Source: JAHEDH01 sp963745865 (GTDB taxonomy: Bacteria; Actinomycetota; Acidimicrobiia; Spongiisociales; ZC4RG35). From it: a stretch of 64,000 bases of DNA. Below the pieces are notes generated by a model, which saw only the letters and a list, made by a program, of their open reading frames with translations, searched no databases and was not told where the DNA came from. This document shows positions 37,946 to 47,521 of the stretch, in pieces; the first letter of the stretch is position 1; the number at the start of each line of letters is the position of its first letter. The translations under genes were made by a program, and so were the position numbers. The DNA lies in NCBI GenBank assembly GCA_963745865.1, contig CAVUYZ010000002.1:372001-436000 (forward strand), read 5' to 3'.

Positions 37946-38386
37946 ATGGCCGAGAGCACGGTCCAGAGCATCGATGTCAAGGCGACACCCGAAGCATGTT
38001 TCGACGTCGCCGCGGACATCGCTCAGTACCCCGACTGGGCCACCGGTGTCCGCTCCACAGAGGTACTCGAAACGACCGACGACGGCCGAGTCCATCGGGC
38101 GAGCTTCGTCATCGATGGCATGGTCAAGGAGATCGGGTACACCCTGACCTACTCCTACGAGCATCCCCATGAGATGCGGTGGTGGGCCGACGCCGGCCCC
38201 GACATCAAAGAGCTCGAGGGCTCCTATGCCTTCGATCAGATGGACGATGGCCGCACGAGGGTCACCTATGCGCTCCGTGCCGAGCCCGCGTTCTCCATTC
38301 CCGGGTTTCTTCGTCGACAGGTCGAGAAGCAGATCGTGACCACAGCGCTTCGCGGGTTGCGGGCGCGCGTCGAATCGGACGACTGA
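37946..38386 (+). CDS. SRPBCC/START-like lipid-binding protein
   Basis: A 146-residue helix-grip protein of the polyketide-cyclase/START group: IDVKATPEACFDVAADIAQY and PDWATGVRSTEVLETTDDGR open the fold, and VTYALRAEPAFSIPGFLRRQ and VEKQIVTTALRGLRARVE close it. The family binds hydrophobic ligands in a central cavity. GAGAAGGA precedes the ATG. Its stop overlaps the ArsA start (TGATG). The SRPBCC-ArsA pairing also occurs in mycobacteria, suggesting a joint role at the membrane. Confidence 0.85.
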   Translation: MAESTVQSIDVKATPEACFDVAADIAQYPDWATGVRSTEVLETTDDGRVHRASFVIDGMVKEIGYTLTYSYEHPHEMRWWADAGPDIKELEGSYAFDQMDDGRTRVTYALRAEPAFSIPGFLRRQVEKQIVTTALRGLRARVESDD

Positions 38387-39558
38387 TGCGAATTGTCCTC
38401 GTCACCGGAAAGGGTGGCGTCGGCAAGACCACCGTGGCCGCATCGACTGCCATCGCTGCTGCCGACGCCGGATATCGGACTCTCGTGACCTCGACGGACC
38501 CGGCCCATTCGTTGGCCGACGCCCTCGGGGTCCCGCTCGAGGACGATCCGATCGAGGTCGTCCCGAACCTGCGAGCCCAGCAGATCGACACCCAGAAGCA
38601 GCTCGAGCGACACTGGAGCACAATTCGCGAACACCTCATGAGCGTGTTCGGATGGGGCGGAGTCGAAGGGCTCGAGGCCGAAGAGTTCCTGGTGTTCCCC
38701 GGCATGGATGAGCTGTTCGCGTTGCTCGGTGTCAACGAGCACGCCAGGTCCGGCAACTACGACGTGATCATCGTCGATTGCGCTCCGACCGCCGAGACCC
38801 TGCGACTTCTCAGTCTTCCCGAAGTGCTGAGTTGGTACTTCGAGCGTGTGTTGCCGGGGCAGCGCAAAGTGATGAGAGCGGCGCGACCGGTGTTGAGTAT
38901 GATCACCGAGATGCCGATGCCGGGCGACGAAGTGTTTGCGGCAGCCCAGGCGGTGTTCTTCGGGGTGGAGCAGGTGAAGGAACTCCTCGGCAACCCCGAG
39001 ATCACGTCGGCCAGGTTGGTCATGAATCCCGAGAAGATGGTGATCGACGAAGCTCGCCGTACCTACACGTATCTCGGTCTGTTCGGGTACGGGGTCGACG
39101 GGGTGGTGGTGAATCGGGTGCTGCCGGATGAGGTGAGCGATCCATACTTTGCCAAGTGGCACACGATTCAGAACAGACACCTTGCCTCGGTCGACAGCGC
39201 CTTCCGTGAGGTTCCTCGGCTCCGACTCCGCTTGTTCGACGATGAAATGGTCGGGATCGACCAACTCCGGACGATGGCGGATGAGCTGTACGGGGGGATC
39301 GATCCCATCAAGGGATACACGGCTTCGAGCCCATTTCGCGTCGTCGACCACGACACCGATATCGTCCTCGAGATGAAGGTCCCGTTCATCGACAAGTCGG
39401 AGCTCGACGTCTTCAGGCGGGGAGCAGAGTTGTACGTGGAGGTCGGCCCGTACCGGAGATCGTTCGTCCTCCCTGATTCTCTCCAGCGTCGGGACGTCAC
39501 CCGAGCAACACTCGACGGTGACGTGCTCCAGGTGGTCTTCGCAGGGGATCCTGAATGA
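38386..39558 (+). CDS. ArsA/GET3-family ATPase with C-terminal HSP20-like domain
   Basis: A 390-residue P-loop ATPase: deviant Walker A VTGKGGVGKTTVAASTAI, switch I STDPAHSLADALGVPLEDD, switch II VIIVDCAPTAETLRLLSLPE. The C-terminal region after about residue 310 (VLEMKVPFIDKSELDVFRRG; LYVEVGPYRRSFVLPDSLQR) is an alpha-crystallin-like beta domain typical of non-arsenic actinobacterial ArsA. It lacks the Cys triad of arsenite pumps, and no arsenic genes are nearby. Likely handles hydrophobic clients at the membrane; unproven. Confidence 0.88.
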   Translation: MRIVLVTGKGGVGKTTVAASTAIAAADAGYRTLVTSTDPAHSLADALGVPLEDDPIEVVPNLRAQQIDTQKQLERHWSTIREHLMSVFGWGGVEGLEAEEFLVFPGMDELFALLGVNEHARSGNYDVIIVDCAPTAETLRLLSLPEVLSWYFERVLPGQRKVMRAARPVLSMITEMPMPGDEVFAAAQAVFFGVEQVKELLGNPEITSARLVMNPEKMVIDEARRTYTYLGLFGYGVDGVVVNRVLPDEVSDPYFAKWHTIQNRHLASVDSAFREVPRLRLRLFDDEMVGIDQLRTMADELYGGIDPIKGYTASSPFRVVDHDTDIVLEMKVPFIDKSELDVFRRGAELYVEVGPYRRSFVLPDSLQRRDVTRATLDGDVLQVVFAGDPE

Positions 39559-39580
39559 CCGAGACGAGCTCGAGGCACTG

Positions 39581-39769
39581 ATGTCCGAATCCGAGACGGT
39601 CAACGCCTTCAAGCGGGCGAGCTCGCGCGTTGTCTATCACCTGCTGCGCGCCGGTGTCGAGAGCTTGAAGGCTGTCGAAGTGCTGGTCGACGAACTCGGC
39701 AAGGTCGGCAAGCACGATGAAGCTCCACCGCCCGAGCAACAGGGTCGCGTCAGGATCGACGTCGATTGA
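39581..39769 (+). CDS. 62-residue helical protein in the SRPBCC-ArsA operon
   Basis: MSESETVNAFKRASSRVVYH begins a short, largely amphipathic helical protein (AGVESLKAVEVLVDELGKVG) with a charged tail. I do not recognise it by name. It starts 22 bases after the ArsA stop and overlaps the ROK start codon (TTGA). Small proteins at this place are plausible regulators or adaptors of the ArsA ATPase, but that is inference from position. Confidence 0.65.
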   Translation: MSESETVNAFKRASSRVVYHLLRAGVESLKAVEVLVDELGKVGKHDEAPPPEQQGRVRIDVD

Positions 39770-40671
39770 GCGATCCGGCGTCTCTCGGAATCGATGTCGG
39801 CGGCGGCAGCGTCAAAGTCGTGCTGATCAGTCGGTCTGGTGTCGTCGACAGGTTCGTCGAGCCACGTGAGCAGCCGCTCGGCTCGGGTCTCAAACGGCTC
39901 GTCGACCGTATCGCTCGCGACATCGAGATCGGCTCGGTCGGCATCGGGATCGCTGGACTGGTCGATCACGCCTCGGGGCGTTTCGTCTGGGGGCCACACG
40001 TCTCCGGTGGGCCGGTCGATGTCCGCTCGGCGCTCGGACGCCATGCGGTCTACGTCGACAACGATGCCAACCTCGCCGCCTATGCCGAAGCGATCGCCGG
40101 TTCAGCAATGGATCACCGGGTGGTGTTGGTGGTGTCGGTGGGCACGGGGATCGGTGTCGGGCTGGTCGCTCACGGGGCCATCCAGCGAGGTGCGGGATTC
40201 GCCGGAGAGGTCGGTCACATGCGGATGGCCCTCGATGGGGACCCGTGCCCGTGCGGGCGTGTCGCCTGCTGGGAGACGCTGGTGTCCGGCCGGGTCCTCG
40301 ACGCTCACGCCCGGCGCCTGGGGCTCGGTGTCGATGCAGGATCGCTCGCTGACGCGGCCGAAAGCGGCGATGAACGCGCCCGGACAATCCTGACCGACGC
40401 CGGTCGTTGGCTGGGCGTCGGCATCGCCAATCTGATACTGGCCCACGACCCGACGGCCATCGTGGTCGCCGGGGGAGTCGAGGCGGCCGCCGGCGAGTGG
40501 ATCCTCGGTCCGGCCCGGGACTGGATAGCATCTGACCTGCCCGGCACGGGCCACCGGCCGGCGGTCGACGTGGTTCGGTCGCAGTACGGTCGCTGGGCTG
40601 CTGCCACAGGGGCGGCGCTGGCGGCTGCCAGCCTGATCGAATCCAACCGCACGAACGAGGACAGCGTATGA
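39766..40671 (+). CDS. ROK-family sugar kinase
   Basis: A 301-residue ROK protein starting at TTG 39766, overlapping the previous stop. ATP phosphate 1 motif: LGIDVGGGSVKVVLISRSG. Catalytic Asp region: YVDNDANLAAYAEA. Phosphate 2: VVSVGTGIGVGLVAHGA. The zinc/ROK signature is GEVGHMRMALDGDPCPCGRV with ACWE after it, where most members have GCLE. No DNA-binding domain, so a kinase rather than a repressor; glucokinase or polyphosphate glucokinase-like is likely. The neighbours give no sugar clue. Confidence 0.88.
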   Translation: MSDPASLGIDVGGGSVKVVLISRSGVVDRFVEPREQPLGSGLKRLVDRIARDIEIGSVGIGIAGLVDHASGRFVWGPHVSGGPVDVRSALGRHAVYVDNDANLAAYAEAIAGSAMDHRVVLVVSVGTGIGVGLVAHGAIQRGAGFAGEVGHMRMALDGDPCPCGRVACWETLVSGRVLDAHARRLGLGVDAGSLADAAESGDERARTILTDAGRWLGVGIANLILAHDPTAIVVAGGVEAAAGEWILGPARDWIASDLPGTGHRPAVDVVRSQYGRWAAATGAALAAASLIESNRTNEDSV

Positions 40672-41093
40672 CAGACCCACTCCGACCGGACGAGGTGATT
40701 GCACCCGCCGGCAGCACGTCGGCGCAGATCAAGCGTCTCGCCGCCGACGGTCTCCTCGTGCTGCCGAACGTGATCAAGTTGCTGAGCCGTCTGTTGCGCG
40801 ATCCGCGCGTGCCCCGCAGATCCAAGCTGGTGATCGGCGCCGCGGTTGCCTATCTCGTCTCTCCGGTCGATCTCATTCCCGAGTTCATCCCGGTGGTCGG
40901 ATTCGCCGACGACATCCTGCTCGCCTCCTACGCGGTGAATCACCTCATCGAGGTGGCGGGCGAGGACGTCGTGCTCGAGCACTGGGACGGCCCGCGGGAC
41001 ATGCTCGAACTTGTTCGATCGATCCTCGAACTCGCCGGCGATCTCGTCCCTGCTCAACTCAAGCGTCTGATCGGCCGACTCTCGAACGGTTGA
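40668..41093 (+). CDS. YkvA/DUF1232 membrane protein
   Basis: A 141-residue protein with the DUF1232 core: LLRDPRVPRRSKLVIGAAVA followed by YLVSPVDLIPEFIPVVGFAD and DDILLASYAVNHLIEVAGED. The SPVDLIPEFIPVVG hairpin is the family hallmark. It overlaps the ROK stop by ATGA and ends the five-gene operon. Function unknown; the family is membrane-associated. It converges with a small minus-strand ORF with two bases between the stops. Confidence 0.85.
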   Translation: MTDPLRPDEVIAPAGSTSAQIKRLAADGLLVLPNVIKLLSRLLRDPRVPRRSKLVIGAAVAYLVSPVDLIPEFIPVVGFADDILLASYAVNHLIEVAGEDVVLEHWDGPRDMLELVRSILELAGDLVPAQLKRLIGRLSNG

Positions 41094-41095
41094 TG

Positions 41096-41272
41096 TCACG
41101 AAACGGGTTTCGTCAACCCTCGGTCGCTCGACGTCGCTGCGATCTCTCGTCCGGCTTGGACGAACCGGCGAAGTCGTGTCAGGCTCCCCACACGGCTGGC
41201 CCGAGCAGGTCGCGCCGGCGCCTGTCGGTTGTTTTCGATGACTCGGATGACTCCGGGACTCGTTACGAACAT
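41096..41272 (-). CDS. Small basic ORF with strong ribosome site
   Basis: A 58-codon frame starting ATG 41270-41272, preceded by GAGGAGGA five bases upstream, one of the best ribosome sites in the window. The product MFVTSPGVIRVIENNRQAPA continues Arg/Ser-rich (SRVGSLTRLRRFVQAGREI). No family recognised. It lies 90 bases downstream of the LuxR gene on the same strand and ends against the YkvA gene. Codon use is compatible with coding, but homology would be needed. Confidence 0.45.
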   Translation of the reverse strand: MFVTSPGVIRVIENNRQAPARPARASRVGSLTRLRRFVQAGREIAATSSDRGLTKPVS

Positions 41273-41362
41273 TGTTTCCTCCTCGGGATACGAGAAGAAC
41301 GTATGTCTGCGAGCATCGCGGCGAATCGGTGCCACTCACCCAATTCGGCCGCGGGCACCCAC

Positions 41363-43932
41363 CTAGGTGTGTTTCAGGACACCTATATCGATCGCAGCCT
41401 CGACGGCGTCATGGCGTGTCTCGACGCTCAGCTTCGTCAGGATCGCCGACACGTGGTGGTCGACGGTCCGTGGGGAGATGAAGAGGCGGTCGGCGATCTC
41501 CGGGTTGCTGAGACCCGCTCCCAACAGCTCGAGCACCTCCGACTGCCGCGAGGTCAGACCGGCTCGGTTGGCGCGTGTCTCACGGGTTGGCGCCTTCGGG
41601 ACGCCGGAACGTCCTGTCTCTGAGCTCGGCTCGGTAGCGGTTGGCCACGGGCGTGGCCCCGAGGGTGTCGAGCACCGAAATCGCTTCGATGATCGAAGCA
41701 TCGTCACCGTGGGTGAGCGCCATGGCACGCTCGTACGGCATCGATCGTTCTTCGAACGCGGCCGCTGCCGCACGCCAGTCACCATCGATTGACGAGACGA
41801 TATGGCGACGGGAGAGCACTCGGGAGAGCGAACGTCGACACCGCTGTGCCATCCCCAGAACGCCAGGTCACCTTCAGGCCACAGGCGTCCACTGCATCCA
41901 GCTCGGCCAGGTGGGAGTCGATCGGTCGACTGGAGCGAGTCGAGATCGCCCCGGATCCAGTCGTACTCGGCACGAAGTGCGGCGAGAGGCCCGATTCGCT
42001 GGACTTCTTTGGTGGTCAGCGCCATCTGCTCGGCTCTCTCCAGGAGCGGTCCGGCGTCGTCGTGGCCGCGCCGGATCTGGACGATCGCGAGCCCCGTGCG
42101 AGCATGATCGCGTTGACTGTCGTGATGTTGGGAAGTGCGAGAATCGGTCCGACGAGATCCTCTGCCTCGAACCATCGTCCGAGGAGCGCCATCGCCGAGG
42201 CCTGGATTCCGATCGAGTAGTGGAGCAGCGGTTGCCACTCGGCGGCTTCGGCGACCTCGATCGCCCGGTCGGAGAGCGTCAGTGCTGCTCGGAGCTCTCG
42301 GGCATCCAATGCCGACCAGGCGAGGTTGAGGCTTCCTCGCACGATCTCTTCGTGGGCGCCGACTTCTTGCGCCAGCTCGATCGCAGACTCCAGCGTCTCG
42401 GTGTCCTCGGGAAACCGTCCTTGCGCAAGCGCAGTGCCCTTGTTCACGAGGGCGTGAGCGACGATGTCGGGGCGGTCGAGCGCTCGGGCCGTCTCGACGG
42501 CCATGTCCGCGATCCGCACCGCTTCGTCGCGGTTCTTCGCGAGCATCGCCAGCTGAGACAGCGTGCTCTGGGCAGCTGCGAGCTCGGGGGTGATGCCGAG
42601 ATCCTCGAGTACCGAAACGGCTTCCTGTGCATTGGACTCTGCCTCGACACGGTCGCCCATGTACCAGGCGATGCGTGATCGAATGCGGAGCGCCTCGCCG
42701 AGCCCGAGGGCGTCTTCGGCTTCGCGCCAGATGTCGATCGCCTCATCGATGCGGAGCTTCGCCTCGCCGAGCTCGTTGGCGGCCTGCGCCGCATACGACC
42801 AGTCGCGGAGGAGCAGTGCCCGCTCCGCGGGAAGGAAGCCGTCGATACACATCTCTCAAACTCTGGAAGTGGCGGTGGGCCTCGCGGTACGAGGCGACCG
42901 CGAGAGCAGCGCGGGCGGCGATCGGAGCATGATCCAGAACTGCGGTCTCGTCTCCTGCGGCGATCGCATGATGAACGATCCGGGAAGAGTCTTCCCCGGC
43001 CGAGACCAGCGACTGCAGAATGCGGCGGTTGAACGCTCTTCTGGCGTGCCGACGGGATCGAACGCTCGACGGCTCGCCTGGCCAGTTCGTGTCTGAACGA
43101 GATAGCGGTTCCGGTCGCAACTAGCAGTCCGGCCGACTCCGCTTCTTGAAGTGCTGCCGATGACGGGTCCACCCCGAGGACGGCCGGTTCGATCCGACCG
43201 GGGACGACACTGACCAGCTCCACCAGGTCGGCGGCTGCGGGGGACAGGCGGGCGACGCGTGATCGCATCGAGTCGACGATCGAGTCGGGTAGCGCATCTC
43301 CATGCGTGTCGAGCAACTCGGTCACATAGAACGGGTTGCCGTGAGTCTCGCTGAAGACTCGTGTCGCCCTCTCTCCCGCGAGCTCTCTGACCGCCGATTC
43401 GCTGAGCGGGCCGAGCTGGAGCCGACGGACGGCGTGGGGAGGGAGATCACCCAGGACGAACCGCAGCGGGTGATCCGAGTTCACATCCTCGTCTCGGTAC
43501 GTCACGATCATCAACCCGCGGGTGCGGTCGATCCGTCGACCGAGATGCCGGATGCAGTCAAGCGTTGCATCGTCGGCCCAGTGGGCGTCCTCGATCATCA
43601 TCACGGTTGGCCTCAGAGCCCGAGTCACGAGATCGAGGAGGGCGCGGTAGACAGGTTCGCGCTCACCCGTGGAGAGTGCGCTCTGCCAGCGTCGGCTCGT
43701 CACGGGCCATGTCGTGGATCGGACCGAGCGGGCGGCTGGTCAGGAGATCGTCGCATGCGCCGACCATGACGTGAGCGTTGTCGCCGACCCGACTCAGGAA
43801 CTCCGCAACCAGGCTCGTCTTGCCGATCCCCGCCTCGCCCCGGATCAGCGCCAGCGTCCCCCGGCCGGCCACCGCATCCTCGAGCGCAGACTCCAGCTGA
43901 GCAAGGTGGGAGTCACGTTCGAGGAGCTTCAT
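41363..43932 (-). CDS. LAL-type LuxR regulator with AAA ATPase (about eight frameshifts)
   Basis: A large ATP-binding LuxR regulator of about 850 residues. From ATG 43930-43932: MKLLERDSHLAQLESALEDA, Walker A LIRGEAGIGKTSLVAEFL, Walker B-like VMMIEDAHWADDATLD, FSETHGNPFYVTELLDTHGD. TPR-like repeats follow (SYAAQAANELGEAKLRIDEA; VGAHEEIVRGSLNLAWSALD), and the C-terminal LuxR helix-turn-helix reads LTSRQSEVLELLGAGLSNPE, IADRLFISPRTVDHHVSAIL. Frame changes lie near 43675, 43043, 42840, 42100, 41930, 41870, 41830 and 41590. This is the most damaged gene here; error or real decay are both possible. The target is unknown. Confidence 0.8.
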
Positions 43933-44032
43933 GGTGACCGAATGTATCGATTCGAGTCGCTCAGGGAGACGTCGTACCACTGGTCCGGCCCGTTCAACCT
44001 GAGCGCCGTCCACATTGCCTACCATCGCGGTC

Positions 44033-45206
44033 ATGGACTTCCGTCGGATCGACAATCTCCCTCCCTACGTCTTCGCCGAGGTGAACCAGCGCAAGATCGC
44101 CGCCCGGCGCGCCGGCGACGACGTGGTCGATCTCGGCTTCGGCAACCCCGACATCCCGTCTGCGCCGTTCGTCGTCGAGAAGCTCGTCGAGGCCGCCAGG
44201 CTCGAGAAGAACCACCGGTACTCGATGTCGCGGGGGCTCCCCAACCTCCGCAAGGCGGTCGCCGACCGGTACCAGCGCAGATTCGGCGTGACGATCGACC
44301 CCGAGACCGAGGCGATCTCGACGATCGGGTCGAAAGAGGGGCTGTCCCATCTGATGTGGACGCTCGTCCAGCCGGGAGATGCGGCGATCGTGCCAGAGCC
44401 GTCCTACCCGATCCACATCTATGCGCCTGCGCTCGCCGGAGCAGAAGTGAGGCGTGCGCCGATCGACTCCGAGAAGGACTACTTCGAGGTGCTCGAGCGG
44501 ATGTTCCGGAACTCGTGGCCGCGGCCCCGGGTGATCATCGTCTCGTTCCCGCACAATCCCACGACGACGTGCGTCGATCTGGACTTCTTCGAGCGGCTGG
44601 TGCGGTTCGCCCAGCACCATGGCGTGATCCTCGTCCACGACTTCGCCTACGCCGACATCTCCTTCGACGGATACACACCCCCCTCGATGCTCCAGGTGCC
44701 AGGGGCGAAGGAGGTCGGCGTCGAGCTCTACACGCTGACCAAGGGTCATTCGATGGCAGGCTGGCGGATGGGGTTCACCGTCGGCAATGCCGAGATCGTC
44801 GCGGCGCTCGCCAAGCTCAAGTCGTATCTCGACTACGGCACTTTCCAGCCGATTCAGATCGCTTCGATCATCGCCCTCAACGAGGGAGACGACTACGTCT
44901 CGGAAGTGAACGAGATCTATCTCGGTCGCCGTGACACGCTTGATCGACGGGTTGAACCGAACCGGATGGACGATCGAGAAGCCCAAAGGCACGATGTTCG
45001 TGTGGGCGCGGATCCCGGATGCGTACGCCGAGATGGGCTCGCTCGACTTTGCCATCCACCTCATCGAAGAGGCGAAGGTGGCGGTCAGCCCCGGTGTCGG
45101 TTTCGGACCGAATGGTGAGGGCTTCGTCCGGTTCGCCCTGGTCGAGAACGAACATCGCATCAACCAGGCGGTGAGGGGCATCCGCAAGGCCCTCGACAGG
45201 CTCTAG
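44033..45206 (+). CDS. AlaC-like PLP aminotransferase (one frameshift)
   Basis: A class I/II aminotransferase of about 390 residues. It opens MDFRRIDNLPPYVFAEVNQR then VVDLGFGNPDIPSAPFVVEK, close to glutamate-pyruvate transaminase AlaC. PLP contacts are STIGSKEGLSHLMWTL, SFPHNPTTTCVDLDFF and FAYADISFDGY. The Schiff-base lysine is in TLTKGHSMAGWRMGF. A frame change near 44937 leads to the C-terminal GWTIEKPKGTMFVWARIPDA and SPGVGFGPNGEGFVRFALVE. Alanine synthesis is likely, other substrates possible. It is divergent from the LuxR gene, with a 100-base gap. Confidence 0.86.
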
Positions 45207-45500
45207 AGCTCGGTGCTCGCTGCGCATCGCGCTCGGTGGCTACGCCGCTCGGTAGCTCCGCTGCTCGGTGGCCTTCGGCCGCCCAAAGAAGAAATGAGTG
45301 TCGAACGGAGTGAGACACATCCAGGGCGTGCGAAGCACACCCAGCGCACGAAGTGCACCGAGCGTCCGAGCGAGGCCGCGCGTCGGAGCGAGGCCGCCAG
45401 GCCGAGTGAGCGATACCGAGCGTCGAGGGAGGCGCCCCCTGGGCGCCGGACGAGACACCGAGCCGGAACGCCGAGCGAGCCAGACCGCCCGATACGCTTG
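45207..45500. repeat. Degenerate palindrome-containing repeat block, non-coding
   Basis: The left third repeats GCTCGGT separated by short inverted repeats (GGC-tac-GCC, AGC-tcc-GCT, GGCC-ttc-GGCC). The remaining two thirds repeat the opposite strand's pattern (GTGC-gaa-GCAC, GCAC-gaa-GTGC, then CGAGCG/GAGCGAGGC units of about 18 bases). The halves are thus roughly inverted and could fold into a large structure. All frames are open but give only low-complexity Arg/Ser/Glu peptides, so I judge it non-coding. It fills the AlaC-threonine aldolase gap. Confidence 0.65.
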
Positions 45501-45505
45501 CGGGT

Positions 45506-46537
45506 ATGGCGTTCAGCAACGGGATAGCGGACTTCCGGTCCGACACAGTCACACAACCGACCGATGAGATGCGACGGGCGATGGCGACGGCGGAGGTCGG
45601 CGATGACGTCTACTCAGACGATCCGACCACGAATCGCTTCGAGGAGGAGGCGGCCGACGCGATCGGCTTCCCGGCGGCGGTCTTCGTTCCCTCCGGCATC
45701 ATGGCCAACCAGCTCGCCATCATGGCCCAGACGCGTCCCGGTGAAGAAGTCATCTGTGATCCGCTCGCCCATGTCAGGAACATCGAGCGGGGTGCGTCCT
45801 CGGCGCTGTCGCAGGTGGCGTACCGGCCGGTGGAGTCGGAGGCCGGCATGATCCTCCCCGAGCACATCGACGACGTCATGGAGCTCGCCGGGCGGTTCTA
45901 TCCGCGGGTGCGACTGGCATGTTGGGAGAACACCCACAATCTGTCTGGCGGCCGGGTCGTGCCTACCGACGTGATGGCTGCCGGATTCGCGGCGGCACGG
46001 CGGCACGGGTTGTCGATCCATGTCGACGGTGCCAGGATCTGGAATGCGGCTATCGCCCTGGACGTTCCCGCTGCACAGCTCGTGGAGGGGGCGGACACGG
46101 TCTCGTACTGTCTGTCCAAGGGCCTCGGCGCTCCGGTTGGGTCGGTTGTCGTCGGGAGCAGCGAGATGATCGCCGAGATCCGGTACCTGCGGGGTCGGGT
46201 CGGTGGGGGAATGCGTCAGGTCGGGATTCTGGCGGCTGCGGCGTCGATTGCGCTGCGAGACCGCGAGCGGCTCGTCGAAGATCACCGGCTCGCCACCATG
46301 CTCGCCACGATGATCATCGAGCGTCGCCCCGAACTCGTGGATCTCGACACGGTCGAATCCAACCTGGTGAATTGTGACGCCCACGCCCTTCCTCGCCCGT
46401 TCGGGGAGATCCGATCCGATCTCGAGGATGCCGGCATCCTGGTGAACGCCCCGTTCAAGCGGAGGTTCCGCCTCGTGACACATCGGGACGTGGACCAGGA
46501 TGACGTCCGGCGCCTGGTGGACATCGTCACAACCTGA
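45506..46537 (+). CDS. ltaE: Low-specificity L-threonine aldolase
   Basis: PLP-dependent cleavage of threonine/allo-threonine to glycine and acetaldehyde; 343 residues. Family motifs: DFRSDTVTQPTDEMRRAMAT, EVGDDVYSDDPTTNRFEEEA, FVPSGIMANQLAIMAQTRPG, WENTHNLSGGRVVP, IHVDGARIWNAAIAL, and the PLP lysine in SYCLSKGLGAPVGSVVVGSS. The ATG follows directly after the repeat block. It precedes the fab operon by 53 bases on the same strand. Confidence 0.93.
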   Translation: MAFSNGIADFRSDTVTQPTDEMRRAMATAEVGDDVYSDDPTTNRFEEEAADAIGFPAAVFVPSGIMANQLAIMAQTRPGEEVICDPLAHVRNIERGASSALSQVAYRPVESEAGMILPEHIDDVMELAGRFYPRVRLACWENTHNLSGGRVVPTDVMAAGFAAARRHGLSIHVDGARIWNAAIALDVPAAQLVEGADTVSYCLSKGLGAPVGSVVVGSSEMIAEIRYLRGRVGGGMRQVGILAAAASIALRDRERLVEDHRLATMLATMIIERRPELVDLDTVESNLVNCDAHALPRPFGEIRSDLEDAGILVNAPFKRRFRLVTHRDVDQDDVRRLVDIVTT

Positions 46538-46590
46538 ATCGGCTGCCGAGGCACGTAACGTCCCGGCTGTATGCGACGTCAGAGGTGACA

Positions 46591-47521
46591 ATGAGTTCAG
46601 CAGTCCTATTCCCCGGGCAGGGGAGCCAGCATGTCGGGATGGGGGAAGACCTGTTCGAGCGTCACGCCGATCGTCTGGGCGAAGATGCGGACAGGATCCT
46701 CGGCTGGTCGCTGAGAGATGTCTGCCTCGACGGGCCCGAGGAGCGGCTCACCCGAACCGAGTTCGCACAGCCGGCCTTGTTTGCGCTCTCGTATGCACGG
46801 TGGCTCGACGTAGAAGCGCACCTGGCCGATCATGTCTCCGCCGCAGCCGGTCATTCGCTGGGTGAATACACGGCGCTCGCCGCCGCGGGGATGATCGGCT
46901 ACGAGGCGGCATTGGCGGTGGTGGCCGAGCGGGGCGCGGCGATGTCAGATGCCGCAGATGCTGAGCCGTCGGGGATGGCAGCGTTGATCGGAGCGACTCC
47001 GGAGGTGGCCGAGGAGGTCGCGGCGGCGCGCCGCGCCGCTGGAGGTCGGTTGAGCGTCGCCAACCTCAACGCTCCCGGGCAGGTGGTCGTCGCCGGCGGG
47101 GCCGATGATCTCGACTGGCTGGAGGAGAACGCCCGAAGCTTCGGCATCCGGAGGGCGATCCGGCTGAACGTTGCAGGCGCATTCCACTCACCGTTCATGT
47201 CGGCTGCCACTGCTCGATTGGCGAGCGCGTCTCCGCGATGTCGAGGTTCAACCAGCCCGGTTCCCCGTCTACAGCAACGTGACGGCAGCCCCGGCCTCGC
47301 CGTCGGAGGTCACCAGTCTGCTGGAACGACAGGTCGAAGCTCCGGTTCGGTTTCAAGAGACGTTGCAGGCCATGGCGGCGCTCGGTGTCGATACGTTCAT
47401 CCACGTCGGTCCCGGTGACGTCACGGCCGGCATGGCGAAGCGAACCGTCGATGGCGCGACGATCGTGGTCGTGAACGACGCCGCCGGCGTGGATCAGCTC
47501 TCTACCATGACCTTCGGATGA
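46591..47521 (+). CDS. fabD: Malonyl-CoA:ACP transacylase (one frameshift)
   Basis: Loads malonate onto ACP; about 309 residues. ATG 46591 follows AGAGGTGA. Motifs are AVLFPGQGSQHVGMGEDLFE, the nucleophile elbow AAGHSLGEYTALAAAGMIG (Ser) and LNVAGAFHSPFM (active-site His). A frame change near 47222 leads to ARFPVYSNVTAAP, VRFQETLQAMAALGVDTFIH and VGPGDVTAGMAKRTV. It is the first gene of fabD-fabH-fabG-acpP-fabF and overlaps fabH by ATGA. A frameshift in an essential gene argues for error. Confidence 0.93.

Noticed and set aside
38386..39558. Arsenite efflux ATPase
   Set aside because: The arsenite-binding Cys triad is missing, there is only one ATPase half, an HSP20-like C-terminus is present, and no arsB/arsR is nearby.
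39766..40671. ROK transcriptional repressor
   Set aside because: No N-terminal helix-turn-helix; the protein begins directly with the kinase phosphate-binding motif.
45207..45500. CRISPR array
   Set aside because: Units are degenerate, spacing is irregular, no unique spacers of constant length, and no cas genes nearby.
45213..45567. Coding regions inside the repeat block
   Set aside because: All frames are open only because of biased composition; the peptides are low-complexity Arg/Ser/Glu strings.
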